Shown in pieces: positions 24,662-32,764 of a stretch of 34,632 nt of DNA. The position numbers and the translations under genes were made by a program. The DNA is taken from NCBI GenBank assembly GCA_025927475.1, contig JAICLL010000059.1, forward strand, positions 1 to 34,632. The letters are read 5' to 3'. The notes below the pieces were generated by a model. That model saw nothing but the letters and a program-made list of their open reading frames with translations, was not told the origin of the DNA and ran no database searches. The stretch is from Pirellulales bacterium. Its GTDB lineage: Bacteria; Planctomycetota; Planctomycetia; Pirellulales; JAICIG01. Positions within the stretch are counted from its first letter, which is position 1. Each line of letters opens with the position of its first letter.

Positions 24662-25939
24662 TCAGCGACGCGCCGGCTGCTTGCTGGGCGCGGTGGCTTG
24701 TTCGACGGCCGGCGTCTCGTCGAAGATGGTCCAGGCGCTCGGGCGGTTCGTAGCTAAGAACTTCTCTACAGCCTCTTTGCGGTGTTTCTCTGCGCGTTCT
24801 TCCTTAATTTTCATTCGGATTTCCGCCTGGGTATCTCGAAAGCTCTTGACCCCGGCCTCCTGGCGCTCGATCACGCGGACAATGGTGAATCCCGATTTGT
24901 CTTCCAGCACGTTGCCGAGAGTACCCACCGGCTGCGAAAAAACCGCGGCATCGAGGGTTTTCGACCGCAGGCTGCCCACGGTGGTCCAGTCCCAGGCGCC
25001 GCCGCGGTCGGCGTGCAGACCCTCCGAGCGCGATTTGGCCACCTCGGCAAACGCGCGCCCTCGCAGCACCTCGTTGCCCAACGCGCAGATCAACCGCCAG
25101 GCTTCATGGCGATCGCGGTGTTTCTTGAACGAGGCGTGCAGCGTCTCGAAGCGAGCCTTCGCCGCGTATTTGTACTCGTCGAAATGCTCGTAATAATACC
25201 GCAGCATCTCCTCGTGGGTCACTTCCTCGTCGTCGGTCGCCTCTTTCTTCATCCACTCTTGATACAAGGCTTGCTCGATGAACTCCTGCTTGACGCTTTC
25301 GAGGGTCGAGCCGCGTTTTTTTAGCTCTTCGGCAAACTCGCGCTCGGTCTTGACCTTGGCTTCTTTCATCAGAGCCGGCAGCACGTTCCTGGTGAAGTGC
25401 TGCTCGATGTGTTTCTGGAACTCAGGCAGCTTGTCGGACGGAATACCCTTTTTCACGTCGGCCACGATCAGCTTGCGGTCGATCACGTCTTGCAAGAGCT
25501 GGCGCAACAGGTGCTCGCGGAGCTGCTCGTGCATGGCCGGATCGTAGTGCGGCGAGACGTGCTTAAAGGCTTCCTCGACGCGCGGCATGATATCGCCCGC
25601 CAGAATCACCTCGGAGTTGCGGATCCGGGCGACCACCTTGGTGCTCTGCATTAAAATCGGCGCGCCGATTTCAAGCGACTCCAAGTTCGATGGCGGGCGC
25701 CGAAGGCCGCTGGGGGCCACGGGCGCTGTGTTGGCGGCCTGGTCGAACGAAACTCTCGATGCGGCCGGCGGGGGATTACCGGATTGCTCGAAGCGGGCCG
25801 GCGGATCGGCGGCCTGCGCGCGGGCGGTTCGTGCGTCGACCAGCGCCAGCCACTGCACGCTCAACCCATGGCGCAGCCACAGCATGGCGGCCAAGGCCGC
25901 GGTCACGCCGAACAGAATCGGATAAAACAACCGCCACAC
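24662..25939 (-). CDS. membrane-anchored PpiC/SurA-type peptidyl-prolyl isomerase
   Basis: A 425-residue protein starting with GTG. One hydrophobic segment (YPILFGVTAALAAMLWL, about 6-24) anchors it or acts as an uncleaved signal; the rest faces the cell exterior or periplasm. A Pro/Ala-rich linker (about 35-85) leads to a SurA-N-like chaperone region (VVARIRNSEVILAGDIMPRV; many charged helices to about 265), then a parvulin domain at about 280-385. That domain has AFAEVAKSRSEGLHADRGGAWDW, then VFSQPVGTLGNVLEDKSGFTIVRV. It should help fold exported or outer-membrane proteins. It follows mfd by 57 bases on the same strand. A gene name is not assignable between surA- and prsA-type members. Confidence 0.88.
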   Translation of the reverse strand: MWRLFYPILFGVTAALAAMLWLRHGLSVQWLALVDARTARAQAADPPARFEQSGNPPPAASRVSFDQAANTAPVAPSGLRRPPSNLESLEIGAPILMQSTKVVARIRNSEVILAGDIMPRVEEAFKHVSPHYDPAMHEQLREHLLRQLLQDVIDRKLIVADVKKGIPSDKLPEFQKHIEQHFTRNVLPALMKEAKVKTEREFAEELKKRGSTLESVKQEFIEQALYQEWMKKEATDDEEVTHEEMLRYYYEHFDEYKYAAKARFETLHASFKKHRDRHEAWRLICALGNEVLRGRAFAEVAKSRSEGLHADRGGAWDWTTVGSLRSKTLDAAVFSQPVGTLGNVLEDKSGFTIVRVIERQEAGVKSFRDTQAEIRMKIKEERAEKHRKEAVEKFLATNRPSAWTIFDETPAVEQATAPSKQPARR

Positions 25940-25996
25940 AGCAACGATCTCTGACGTACGGCCGGCCCGCCCGGCGGCGGAAGTATACTGGCCCTC

Positions 25997-28900
25997 TCAA
26001 GCCGGCTGCAACACTGATTTGACCACGGCGTATACCGCATCCGGATCGACAACCTCTTTGCCGATCGGCAGATAGGCGCTGCGGCCGTCGACCACCCGCA
26101 GCCGCCCGGCCGACCGCCCAGCCAGCTTTTCGATGCCAGCGCGGTTGCGATAGCCGAACACCAGGTACTGGTCTTCCCGGTGGATCGAATCGATCTGCCA
26201 CCCATGGGCCAAGATGCTCAGCTCGGTGCGTGTCAACAGCCGCTCGACAATCGGGGGGCGCGGCCCAAACCGGTCGGTCAACTCCGCCGCCAGCTCCGAC
26301 AACTCGGTCAGTGTGGTCACTCGGGCCAGCCGGCGGTAGAGGTCGATTTTCAGCCGCATGTCGGGCACATATCGCCGGGGCAGGTAGGCCTCGCCCGGCA
26401 GATCAAGATTGACCTCGATCATTACCTTGGGCGGCAGTTTTTTCAGTTTTCGCACGGTCTTGTCGAGCAGATCGCAATACAGCTCATAACCGACGGCGGC
26501 AATATGCCCGCTCTGCTCGGTGCCCAAAATGTTGCCCGCTCCGCGGATTTCCAGGTCGCGCATGGCGATGGCAAAGCCGGCCCCCATGTCGCTGAACTCC
26601 TCGATGGCCGCCAGCCGCTTGGCGGCGTTGGCCGTCAGCGAGCGGCCCTCGTCGACCACCAGGTAGCAATACGCTCGGTGTTTGTACCGCCCCACCCGGC
26701 CCCGCAACTGGTGCAAATCGGCCAGGCCATATTGATCGGCGTCGTCGATAAAAATGGTGTTCGCGTTGGGAATGTCCAGCCCGCTCTCGATGATCGTGGT
26801 CGCCAGCAGCACGTCGAATTGGTGGTCGATGAATTGCAGCATGACCTGCTCGAGCTGGCCTTCGGGCATTTGGCCGTGGCCGATGGCAATGCGGGCTTCG
26901 GGTACGATCTGCTGCAGCTTCCAGGCAACCTGCTTGATGTCGTGAATGCGGTTGTGGACGAAAAAGATCTGTCCGTTGCGGTTCAATTCTCGCAAGGCCG
27001 CGTGGCGGATCAGATCATGGTCGAACCGCACGACGCGCGTTTCGATGGGCAACCGGTCGGCGGGCGGCGTTTCCAGATTCGAGATGTCGCGCAGGCCCAA
27101 CAGCGACATGTGCAGCGTGCGCGGAATGGGCGTGGCCGTAAGCGTCAGCACGTCGACCATCTGGCGATAGGCTTTGAGCCGCTCTTTGACCGCCACGCCA
27201 AACCGCTGCTCTTCGTCGATCACGCACAGGCCAAGGTTGTTGAATTGAATATCGGACTGGGCCAGCCGGTGGGTGCCGATCACCACATCGATCGAGCCGT
27301 CGGCCAGTCCCTGCACGATTTTTTTCTGCTCCGTTGCCGTGCAAAAACGGCTGAGCACGGCGATCTCGAACGGAAACTCGGCCATGCGGCCGCGGAAGGT
27401 GCGGCCATGTTGCTCGGCCAGCACCGTGGTGGGCACGAGCACGGCCACCTGATAGCCGGCGTCGATGGCCTTGAAGGCCGCCCGCATCGCCAACTCGGTT
27501 TTGCCATAGCCCACGTCGCCGCAGACCAAGCGGTCCATCGGCTGCGAGTGCTGCATGTCGCGTTTGATGGCGGCAATGCCGGCAAGCTGATCGGGCGTTT
27601 CCATATAGGGAAACAACGCGTCGAACTCGCGCTGCCATTCGCTGTCGGGCGGAAAACCGATGCCATGCCGCGAGGCCCGCGCGGCCTGCATTTCGAGCAT
27701 GTCGGCAGCCAAGTCGGTGACGGCGGCTTCGGCGGCTTTTTTGTGTCGCAACCAGGTTTGGCCGCCGATGCGCGCCAAGGTTGGCCGGCTCTTCGAGCCG
27801 CCCACATATTTCTGTACCAGCTCGATCTTCGAACTGGGTACATAGATCTTGGTGCCGCCGTGGTACTCGATCTCCAGGTGTTCGTCGCCCTCGCCTTCTT
27901 CGCCCAACAGCTTGAGGCCGCGGTATCGGCCGATGCCGTGAGCCAGGTGCACGACGAAGTCGCCCTCGCGCAGCTCTAAGAAGCTGTCGATCACTCGGCC
28001 CAGGCGCCGACGCGACGGACGGCTAAGATCGGCCCGATGAAACAGCTCGTTGCCGCTCACCAGCACGACACGCTCGATGACCAGCCGAAAACCGGCTCGC
28101 AGCCGCCCGAGTGGAAAATGCAGCTTGCCTTGCGCGGCAAGGCTCGTGCCCTCGAAGATTTCGCCGAGCCGCTTGACCTCGGCTTCCGTCTGGCAAACGA
28201 CAAACACCTGCTGCCCCTGGCCGGCGGTTTCGAGTTCGCCGCGCACTTTGGCAATGTCGCCGCTGAATCGCTCGACCGATTCGATCTTCAATCGGCAGGT
28301 GGTCTCCATCGAGCCGATCGAAATGCTGCTGGCGGTGACCGAGGGGAATTGGTAGAGCCGCTCGAGCGCCGCGTCGAGCGGATGAGCGTCGCAAGCAGGG
28401 CCTGGGGGCTGGAGACTAGGGGTTGGGGCATCACTCCCGCTGCCCTTCGCAGAGGGCTGGGGCGCGGGCCCAAGCCGCTCGACGTAATGCCGGCCTTCTT
28501 CGCGCAACTGCGAGGGTTCGACCAGCAGCACCCAGCTTCCCTCGGGCAGATAGGAACTAAAAAATTCGCAATCGCCACCGGCCGGCTCCATCACAGTCAG
28601 CTCGATCGTGTCGAGCGCGGCCAGGCTGCGCTGGCTGGACACCTCGAAACGACGGATCGACTCGATTTGGTCGCCGAACAGCTCGACGCGCACCGGGTCA
28701 TACCAGTCGGGGGCGAAGAGGTCCAAAATGCCGCCTCGGCTGGAGAACTCGCCCGGCAACTGCACCGCGCTAGTGTTCTGAAATCCTTGCTCGACCAGCC
28801 AGCGAGCGAGCATCTCGACATCGACGATGTCGCCCACTGCCAGCCGCCGCGTCTGCCGGGCAATGGCTTGGCGCTCGGGCACCGGCTGCAACAATGCCTG

Positions 28901-29299
28901 AATGCTGGTGACGATCAGCCGGGGCGGCTCCTCGCTATCCAGGGCCTTGAGCAGCCGTAGCCGGTCGCCAAACGTCTCGTCGTCGACGCTGCGTTCAGCG
29001 GAGGCCGCTTCCCAGGCGGGCAGCCGCTCGGGCCGCTGCGACGTGAACAGCGCCAGGTCATCGCAAAAGTCGTCCAGATCGCTCGGTTGGGGGCAAACAA
29101 CCAGCAGTGGGCCGGGAGCGTGCCGCGCCAGCGCGGCCACGACCAGCGCGCAGCTTGACCCCCAGACTCCGTCGAGCGTGGCGCCATGCCCGGCTTGCAG
29201 GCTGGCGACCACTTCGGCGAAGCCTTCCGCGGCGTCCAACCGCTCGGCCAGTTGCATTAACGGGCCGGCGTCGGTCACGAGCTGTTCGGCCTGCGCCAT
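25997..29299 (-). CDS. mfd: transcription-repair coupling factor
   Basis: ATP-driven translocase that removes RNA polymerase stalled at DNA lesions and recruits UvrA. The 1100 residues show the UvrB-like N-terminal region (to about 360), the RNA-polymerase-interacting domain (REGDFVVHLAHGIGRYRGL, about 445-465), then SF2 helicase motifs: Walker A GDVGYGKTEL (about 597), VLVPTTVLAEQH, the DEEQ box VIDEEQRFGV (about 694), TATPIPRTLHMSL, ATTIIESGLDIPNANT and QLRGRVGR. A TRCF C-terminal domain ends it. Oddity: residues about 275-301 are a low-complexity Pro/Ser/Gly loop encoded by a palindrome plus a heptamer array (see finding), probably a tolerated insertion. ATG at 29299. It heads a minus-strand block that runs to nnrS. 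Confidence 0.96.
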   Translation of the reverse strand: MAQAEQLVTDAGPLMQLAERLDAAEGFAEVVASLQAGHGATLDGVWGSSCALVVAALARHAPGPLLVVCPQPSDLDDFCDDLALFTSQRPERLPAWEAASAERSVDDETFGDRLRLLKALDSEEPPRLIVTSIQALLQPVPERQAIARQTRRLAVGDIVDVEMLARWLVEQGFQNTSAVQLPGEFSSRGGILDLFAPDWYDPVRVELFGDQIESIRRFEVSSQRSLAALDTIELTVMEPAGGDCEFFSSYLPEGSWVLLVEPSQLREEGRHYVERLGPAPQPSAKGSGSDAPTPSLQPPGPACDAHPLDAALERLYQFPSVTASSISIGSMETTCRLKIESVERFSGDIAKVRGELETAGQGQQVFVVCQTEAEVKRLGEIFEGTSLAAQGKLHFPLGRLRAGFRLVIERVVLVSGNELFHRADLSRPSRRRLGRVIDSFLELREGDFVVHLAHGIGRYRGLKLLGEEGEGDEHLEIEYHGGTKIYVPSSKIELVQKYVGGSKSRPTLARIGGQTWLRHKKAAEAAVTDLAADMLEMQAARASRHGIGFPPDSEWQREFDALFPYMETPDQLAGIAAIKRDMQHSQPMDRLVCGDVGYGKTELAMRAAFKAIDAGYQVAVLVPTTVLAEQHGRTFRGRMAEFPFEIAVLSRFCTATEQKKIVQGLADGSIDVVIGTHRLAQSDIQFNNLGLCVIDEEQRFGVAVKERLKAYRQMVDVLTLTATPIPRTLHMSLLGLRDISNLETPPADRLPIETRVVRFDHDLIRHAALRELNRNGQIFFVHNRIHDIKQVAWKLQQIVPEARIAIGHGQMPEGQLEQVMLQFIDHQFDVLLATTIIESGLDIPNANTIFIDDADQYGLADLHQLRGRVGRYKHRAYCYLVVDEGRSLTANAAKRLAAIEEFSDMGAGFAIAMRDLEIRGAGNILGTEQSGHIAAVGYELYCDLLDKTVRKLKKLPPKVMIEVNLDLPGEAYLPRRYVPDMRLKIDLYRRLARVTTLTELSELAAELTDRFGPRPPIVERLLTRTELSILAHGWQIDSIHREDQYLVFGYRNRAGIEKLAGRSAGRLRVVDGRSAYLPIGKEVVDPDAVYAVVKSVLQPA
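28400..28427. repeat. heptamer array inside mfd
   Basis: Four 7-base units with the pattern GnnTrGG (for example gcctggg and gactagg). In mfd frame it codes for the Pro-rich loop PTPSLQPPGP. A short palindrome (gccct/agggc, 28442-28457) lies just upstream in the gene. Confidence 0.65.
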
Positions 29300-29313
29300 G
29301 TGTGGGATTTAGG

Positions 29314-29355
29314 GTACAAGGAACAGGGTACAGGGAACAGGGGACAGGGAACAGG
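29314..29355. repeat. heptamer tandem array (unit gaacagg)
   Basis: Six consecutive 7-base units, alternating gaacagg with one-base or two-base variants, starting 15 bases upstream of the mfd start codon. It would lie in or next to the mfd promoter or leader. Confidence 0.8.
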
Positions 29356-29462
29356 CCAGCCGCAACATCGATGCTTGACCCCGCCCATTGCGGACGAGGA
29401 TTGGGTCGATTAACTTCAAACCTGTTGCCGGTTTTCGTTGAACCCGATCGAGATCGCCTGTC

Positions 29463-30761
29463 ATGTATCTATCGCGTCGCGGCTTCGTACAATCCTCGCT
29501 TGCCGCGGGCGCCGCGTTGTCGGCGCCCCATTTGTTGCTGGCCTCGAAGGCCGAAAAAAAATATCGCACCGCCCTAATCGGCAGCGGCTGGTGGGGAACG
29601 AACATCCTGCGCGAGGCCATCGGCTCGGGCGAGTGTCAGGTGGCGGCCTTGTGCGATGTCGACGATCACCAACTCGAGCTGGCCCTGGCCGAGGTCGGCA
29701 AGCTATCGAGCGATCAGCCGAAGCGCTACAAAGATTACCGCGAATTGCTCGACCGCGAGAAGCCCGAGATCGTGATTGTCGCCACGCCCGATCACTGGCA
29801 TCCGCTGATCATGATTGCGGCGGTGAAGTCGGGGGCGAATGTGTATGTCGAGAAGCCCATCGGCCACACCGTGCGCGAAGGCCGGGCGATGGTCAAAGCC
29901 GCCCGAGACAACGACCGCGTGGTGCAGGTGGGCACCCATCGCCGCGTCTCGCCGCACAACATGTCGGGCATCAAGTTCCTGAAAGAGGGCCAGGCCGGCA
30001 AGATCGGCATGGTGCGGGCGTTTGTGCATTATTATGGTGGTCCTGGCGAGCCGGTGCCCGACAGCGACCCGCCCGAAGGACTCGATTGGGACATGTGGTG
30101 CGGTCCCGCCCCGCTCGTTCCCTACAACAAGGCGATGCACCCTAAGGGCTTTCGCCAGTTTTTGAATTACGCCAACGGGCAGCTCGGCGATTGGGGCATC
30201 CATTGGATGGACCAGATTCTGTGGTGGACCGAAGAGAAATATCCCAAGCGGATTTACTCGACCGGCGCCCGCCATATTAGGCGCGACAACACCACCGCGC
30301 CCGACACGCAGGTGGCCGCCTTCGAATTCGAGTCGTTCACCGCCGAGTGGGAGCACCGGCTCTACGCCGGCAACGACGCCGAAAAGCACAATCTCGGCTG
30401 CTATTTTTACGGCACCGGCGGCACGTTCCACATGGGCTGGGAAGACGGTTGGACGTTTTACCCGATGGGCAGGGCCAAGCAGCCGCTGCACGAAGACCCG
30501 AAACTGAACGAGCCCGACAAGCAAAACATCCGCGAGCTGTTCGCCGACTTCTTAAAGTGCATCAAGACCGGAGCGAGGCCGGTGTGCGACATCGAGATTG
30601 GCCACCGCTCGACCAACATGAGCTTGCTGGCGATGCTGTCGCTCAAGCTGGGCCGCAGCATCGAGTGGGACGGCGAGAAAGAGGTCATCGTCGGCGATGA
30701 CGAAGCCAACCAATTGCTGAGCCGCGAATATCGCCAGCCATGGGAGTATCCGAAAGCTTAG
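29463..30761 (+). CDS. Tat-exported Gfo/Idh/MocA-family oxidoreductase
   Basis: A 432-residue NAD(P)-dependent dehydrogenase-fold protein with an N-terminal twin-arginine signal (SRRGFVQSSLAAGAALSAP). The Rossmann domain opens TALIGSGWWGTNILREAI and continues with CDVDDHQLELA. The family signature is VIVATPDHWHPL and YVEKPIGHTV with the catalytic-region EKP at about 130-132. The C-terminal sheet domain has HWMDQILWW and later HRSTNMSLLAML. Planctomycetes carry many such Tat-exported paralogues thought to oxidise or rearrange sugars from polysaccharides; the substrate here is unknown. It starts 163 bases from the divergent mfd. The next gene on this strand is the flavin reductase, 159 bases away behind a palindrome. 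Confidence 0.92.
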   Translation: MYLSRRGFVQSSLAAGAALSAPHLLLASKAEKKYRTALIGSGWWGTNILREAIGSGECQVAALCDVDDHQLELALAEVGKLSSDQPKRYKDYRELLDREKPEIVIVATPDHWHPLIMIAAVKSGANVYVEKPIGHTVREGRAMVKAARDNDRVVQVGTHRRVSPHNMSGIKFLKEGQAGKIGMVRAFVHYYGGPGEPVPDSDPPEGLDWDMWCGPAPLVPYNKAMHPKGFRQFLNYANGQLGDWGIHWMDQILWWTEEKYPKRIYSTGARHIRRDNTTAPDTQVAAFEFESFTAEWEHRLYAGNDAEKHNLGCYFYGTGGTFHMGWEDGWTFYPMGRAKQPLHEDPKLNEPDKQNIRELFADFLKCIKTGARPVCDIEIGHRSTNMSLLAMLSLKLGRSIEWDGEKEVIVGDDEANQLLSREYRQPWEYPKA

Positions 30762-30776
30762 CGATGCGGCTCGTAA

Positions 30777-30878
30777 TGTCGTCTTTCGCTCCGCGAAAGA
30801 AACGCCGTATCGCCGTTCACAGCCGCAGCAATAAGTCCGAGCAAAACAAACGCTGCTTTCGCGGAGCGAAAGGCGACA
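30777..30878. repeat. palindrome with 23-bp arms (CTTTCGC...GCGAAAG type)
   Basis: The arms 30777-30799 and 30856-30878 are inverted copies matching at 22 of 23 positions, with a 56-base spacer. Each arm itself contains the internal palindrome tttcgc/gcgaaa. A third arm copy lies at 31677-31699. The element ends 42 bases before the flavin reductase start. Confidence 0.75.
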
Positions 30879-30920
30879 CTGTCGGCCATCAGGGCCGGGA
30901 CTATCGAGCGATTCAACTCC

Positions 30921-31397
30921 ATGGCAGCATTCGACAATCAGCTACAGCGGCGGATCATGGGGCACTTTGCCACCGGCGTGACTGTGGTCACCACGCGCCG
31001 CGGCGAAGAGATGTATGGCATGACGGCCAACGCGGTGTGTTCGCTCTCGCTCGACCCGCCGCTGGTGTTGGTCTGCGTCGACAAGCGTGCGCAGATGCAC
31101 GAGCACCTGCAAGAGAGCCGGTTTTTCGCCGTCAACATGCTCACCCAGGAGCAAGAGGCGCTTTCTCAGCGTTTCGCCATGCGCGGGCCGAAGGAATGGA
31201 GCGATTTGGCCGTTTCGACCAAGGTGACCGGGGCGCCGATTTTCGATGGCTCGTTGGCCTGGCTCGATTGCCGGGTGGCCGAGGTGTTGCCCGGCGGCGA
31301 CCATCACATCTTCACCGGCGAAATTCTGGACGGCGCCGTCGGCGCCGGCCAGCCGCTGCTGTATTACTGCGGTAAGTACGCCGAACTCCACGAGTGA
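30921..31397 (+). CDS. flavin reductase-like FMN-binding protein
   Basis: A 158-residue cytoplasmic protein of the flavin-reductase (HpaC/FlaRed) split-barrel family. It matches from end to end: RRIMGHFATGVTVVTTRRGEEMYGMTANA (FMN contacts), SLDPPLVLVCVDKRAQMH, FFAVNMLTQEQEALSQRFA, and DCRVAEVLPGGDHHIFTGEI near the end. Such enzymes use NAD(P)H to reduce FMN or FAD, usually for a partner monooxygenase, or simply bind FMN. No monooxygenase lies nearby, so the partner is unknown. No clear ribosome site precedes the ATG. The palindrome 42 bases upstream might affect expression. Confidence 0.9.
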   Translation: MAAFDNQLQRRIMGHFATGVTVVTTRRGEEMYGMTANAVCSLSLDPPLVLVCVDKRAQMHEHLQESRFFAVNMLTQEQEALSQRFAMRGPKEWSDLAVSTKVTGAPIFDGSLAWLDCRVAEVLPGGDHHIFTGEILDGAVGAGQPLLYYCGKYAELHE

Positions 31398-31676
31398 GGT
31401 AATCGCGGAAGCAAACTCAACATAAGGAAACGAAGAGAACGAAGGGGTTTCGGAATAAAGCAAACCAAGACCTGTTCAATTCCTTCTCGGCGATCCCTCA
31501 CGGGAAGACTGCCGGATTCGCGAGCGGAACGCCCCCCGTGGAGGCTGCCGCCGATTGCAAACTTTGGCGAGAAAATGGCCGCGGTAGCCCCGGCACTGCG
31601 TAACGAGGATCACGGCAGCGCGCCCTTACGCGCATCGCTATTCCAGCCGAAGCGGAACGAAAGGCCGCACGCTCCA

Positions 31677-31699
31677 CTTTCGCAGAGCGAAAGGCGACA
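31677..31699. repeat. third copy of the CTTTCGC-type arm
   Basis: Differs from the arm at 30856-30878 at one position. The sequence after both copies also stays similar (ggcca..., then gggccgg...), so the repeated block is longer than the arm. Confidence 0.65.
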
Positions 31700-31784
31700 A
31701 TCGACTCACGACGTTGCTGGCCACAAAGGGCCGGAACTGCCGCCAGGTCAAGAGCGACCGCGGTTGCGATCTATCAATCACCTG

Positions 31785-32045
31785 TCATTGGCAAAGCGCA
31801 AAGACGCTCATCAGCCAGATACTCCGTGGAAGTCGGTCCCAGAGCGGAACCCGCGAAGAAGACACATCGCTTAGCGATGAATCAGGCCCGGCTTCGATCG
31901 CCAAGGCCGCCGCTTGAACGGGAACAGCCTGAACGGGGACAGGCTGAAGGGCGACAGGGCCGCCCGCCGTGGCCAATCCAACAAGTCCGCTACTCGGTAA
32001 AGGATCCTCAGCCTGTGAACCAGCCGTTTGGTCGTCTGCGACCAT
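31785..32045 (-). CDS. candidate small gene, 86 residues, unknown
   Basis: An ATG frame with the best ribosome site in this stretch: AGGAGGG exactly 7 bases before the ATG. The protein starts acidic and polar (MVADDQTAGSQAEDPLPSSG), has a short repeated block (PVPVQAVPVQA, from 15-base DNA units), and ends with a hydrophobic helix start (RLPRSIWLMSVFALCQ) followed at once by the stop. The ending resembles the first membrane segment of a transporter cut short. So this may be either a small tail-anchored protein or the 5' remnant of a longer gene. No family is recognised. Confidence 0.3.
   Translation of the reverse strand: MVADDQTAGSQAEDPLPSSGLVGLATAGGPVALQPVPVQAVPVQAAALAIEAGPDSSLSDVSSSRVPLWDRLPRSIWLMSVFALCQ
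31916..31960. repeat. 15-base tandem units
   Basis: Three 15-base units (first one cttgaacgggaacag) with a few changes each. In the minus-strand frame of 31785-32045 they code for a repeated PVQAV-type pentapeptide. Confidence 0.55.
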
Positions 32046-32150
32046 CGAACTACCCTCCTGAAGGGCTCAAAAAAGAGATGGGTGGGAAGAATCTTTCAAC
32101 ACTTTGACAGCCAACTACTCAGCCGCAACAGCAACTCGCGCGCCGCTTAT

Positions 32151-32204
32151 CGGCAGCGCCTGTTGGCCCAGCAGCGCCTCTTGTTCCAGCAGAGCCTGTT
32201 GGCC
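32151..32204. repeat. 18-base tandem units
   Basis: Three 18-base units (pattern cagcagcgcctgttggcc). Reverse frames read either Gly-x-y triplets or a GQQALL-type hexapeptide, but neither frame is long. Confidence 0.55.
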
Positions 32205-32243
32205 CATCCGAAATCGCCTGCGTTTCGCAATCTTCCGGGAAGC

Positions 32244-32272
32244 ATTGTAGCAACTCGCGCGCAAAACACCAA
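32244..32272 (-). promoter_or_regulatory. sigma70-like promoter candidate
   Basis: On the minus strand TTGGTG, a 17-base spacer and TACAAT, an ideal spacing with a good -10 box. Transcription would run left into the candidate gene at 31785-32045 after a leader of about 190 bases. Confidence 0.35.
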
Positions 32273-32579
32273 AGATTTTTTGGGCGGAATGCTCGCGGGC
32301 GTGGCGGGGGCCGCCCCATTCGGATGCATCGCACTTGCCGATTCACTGCCGCTGGCAAATCTTCTCGGCCACCTGCACGGCGGGCCTTGAGGCCGACTGG
32401 CTAAATAAGGGCGCCGCGCCTATGCGTCCCGGTTGGGCAGCCGAACAGCAGTCCTGTGGCGGGGTGACCGCCGAGGCGGCGGCTGTCCAATATTCGCTTT
32501 CTGCAATTACCGGCTTTGAACATCAAAACCGACCGGAGCACTCCGGGTCTTCACCGCCGCTGCCGTAATTGGCTCGCCG

Positions 32580-32614
32580 CCGGGGCATCGGCACGCCTCT
32601 GCCCCAGCCACCGG
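32580..32614. repeat. dispersed copy of the 12.7-kb palindrome arm
   Basis: Matches the reverse complement of 12733-12767 at 33 of 35 positions. About 45 bases before it, tgaacatcaaaaccgacc at 32517 resembles tgaatgtcaaaactgacc upstream of the 12.7-kb copy, so flanking sequence is shared too. Confidence 0.75.
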
Positions 32615-32618
32615 AGCC

Positions 32619-32673
32619 CAACCACCAACCACTGGGCTCAGCACGCGCCACCCGCCACTCGCCACCAGCCACC
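32619..32673. repeat. heptamer units (caaccac; cgccacc)
   Basis: Two exact copies of caaccac at 32619-32632, a 13-base interruption, then four units of the cgccacc type at 32646-32673 (two identical, two with one change). Confidence 0.7.
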
Positions 32674-32764
32674 CGCACCGGCTCCCGCTTCCCCCAGCCG
32701 ATTCTATCGGAAAATTCAGCCAAATGCGGTTCAAATTGCGCCGGCAACGTGGTACAGTTCATTG

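Larger units (their letters stand above)
31398..32764. other. 1.37-kb gene-poor, repeat-rich stretch
   Basis: Apart from one candidate small gene (31785-32045, minus) I find no confident gene. The stretch holds a third copy of the CTTTCGC arm (31677-31699), 15-base units at about 31916-31960, 18-base units at 32151-32204, a copy of the 12.7-kb palindrome arm (32580-32614) and a heptamer region (32619-32673). Frames on the plus strand are mostly low complexity. Its base composition is visibly less GC-rich in part than the genes around it. It may be decayed sequence. Confidence 0.5.

Noticed and set aside
26180..27979. 599-codon open frame on the plus strand
   Set aside because: It is the exact antisense of the helicase half of mfd. 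Long antisense frames are expected in GC-rich coding DNA and this one has no domain.
2835..29299. mutY, mutS and mfd as a DNA-repair island
   Set aside because: They lie far apart, on different strands and among unrelated genes, so chance grouping is the simpler view.
32028..32390. 120-codon plus-strand frame with a Gly-rich hydrophobic end
   Set aside because: The end (GGMLAGVAGAAPFGCIALADS) looks faintly membrane-like, but there is no ribosome site, the front is repeat-derived and the opposite strand has a better candidate.
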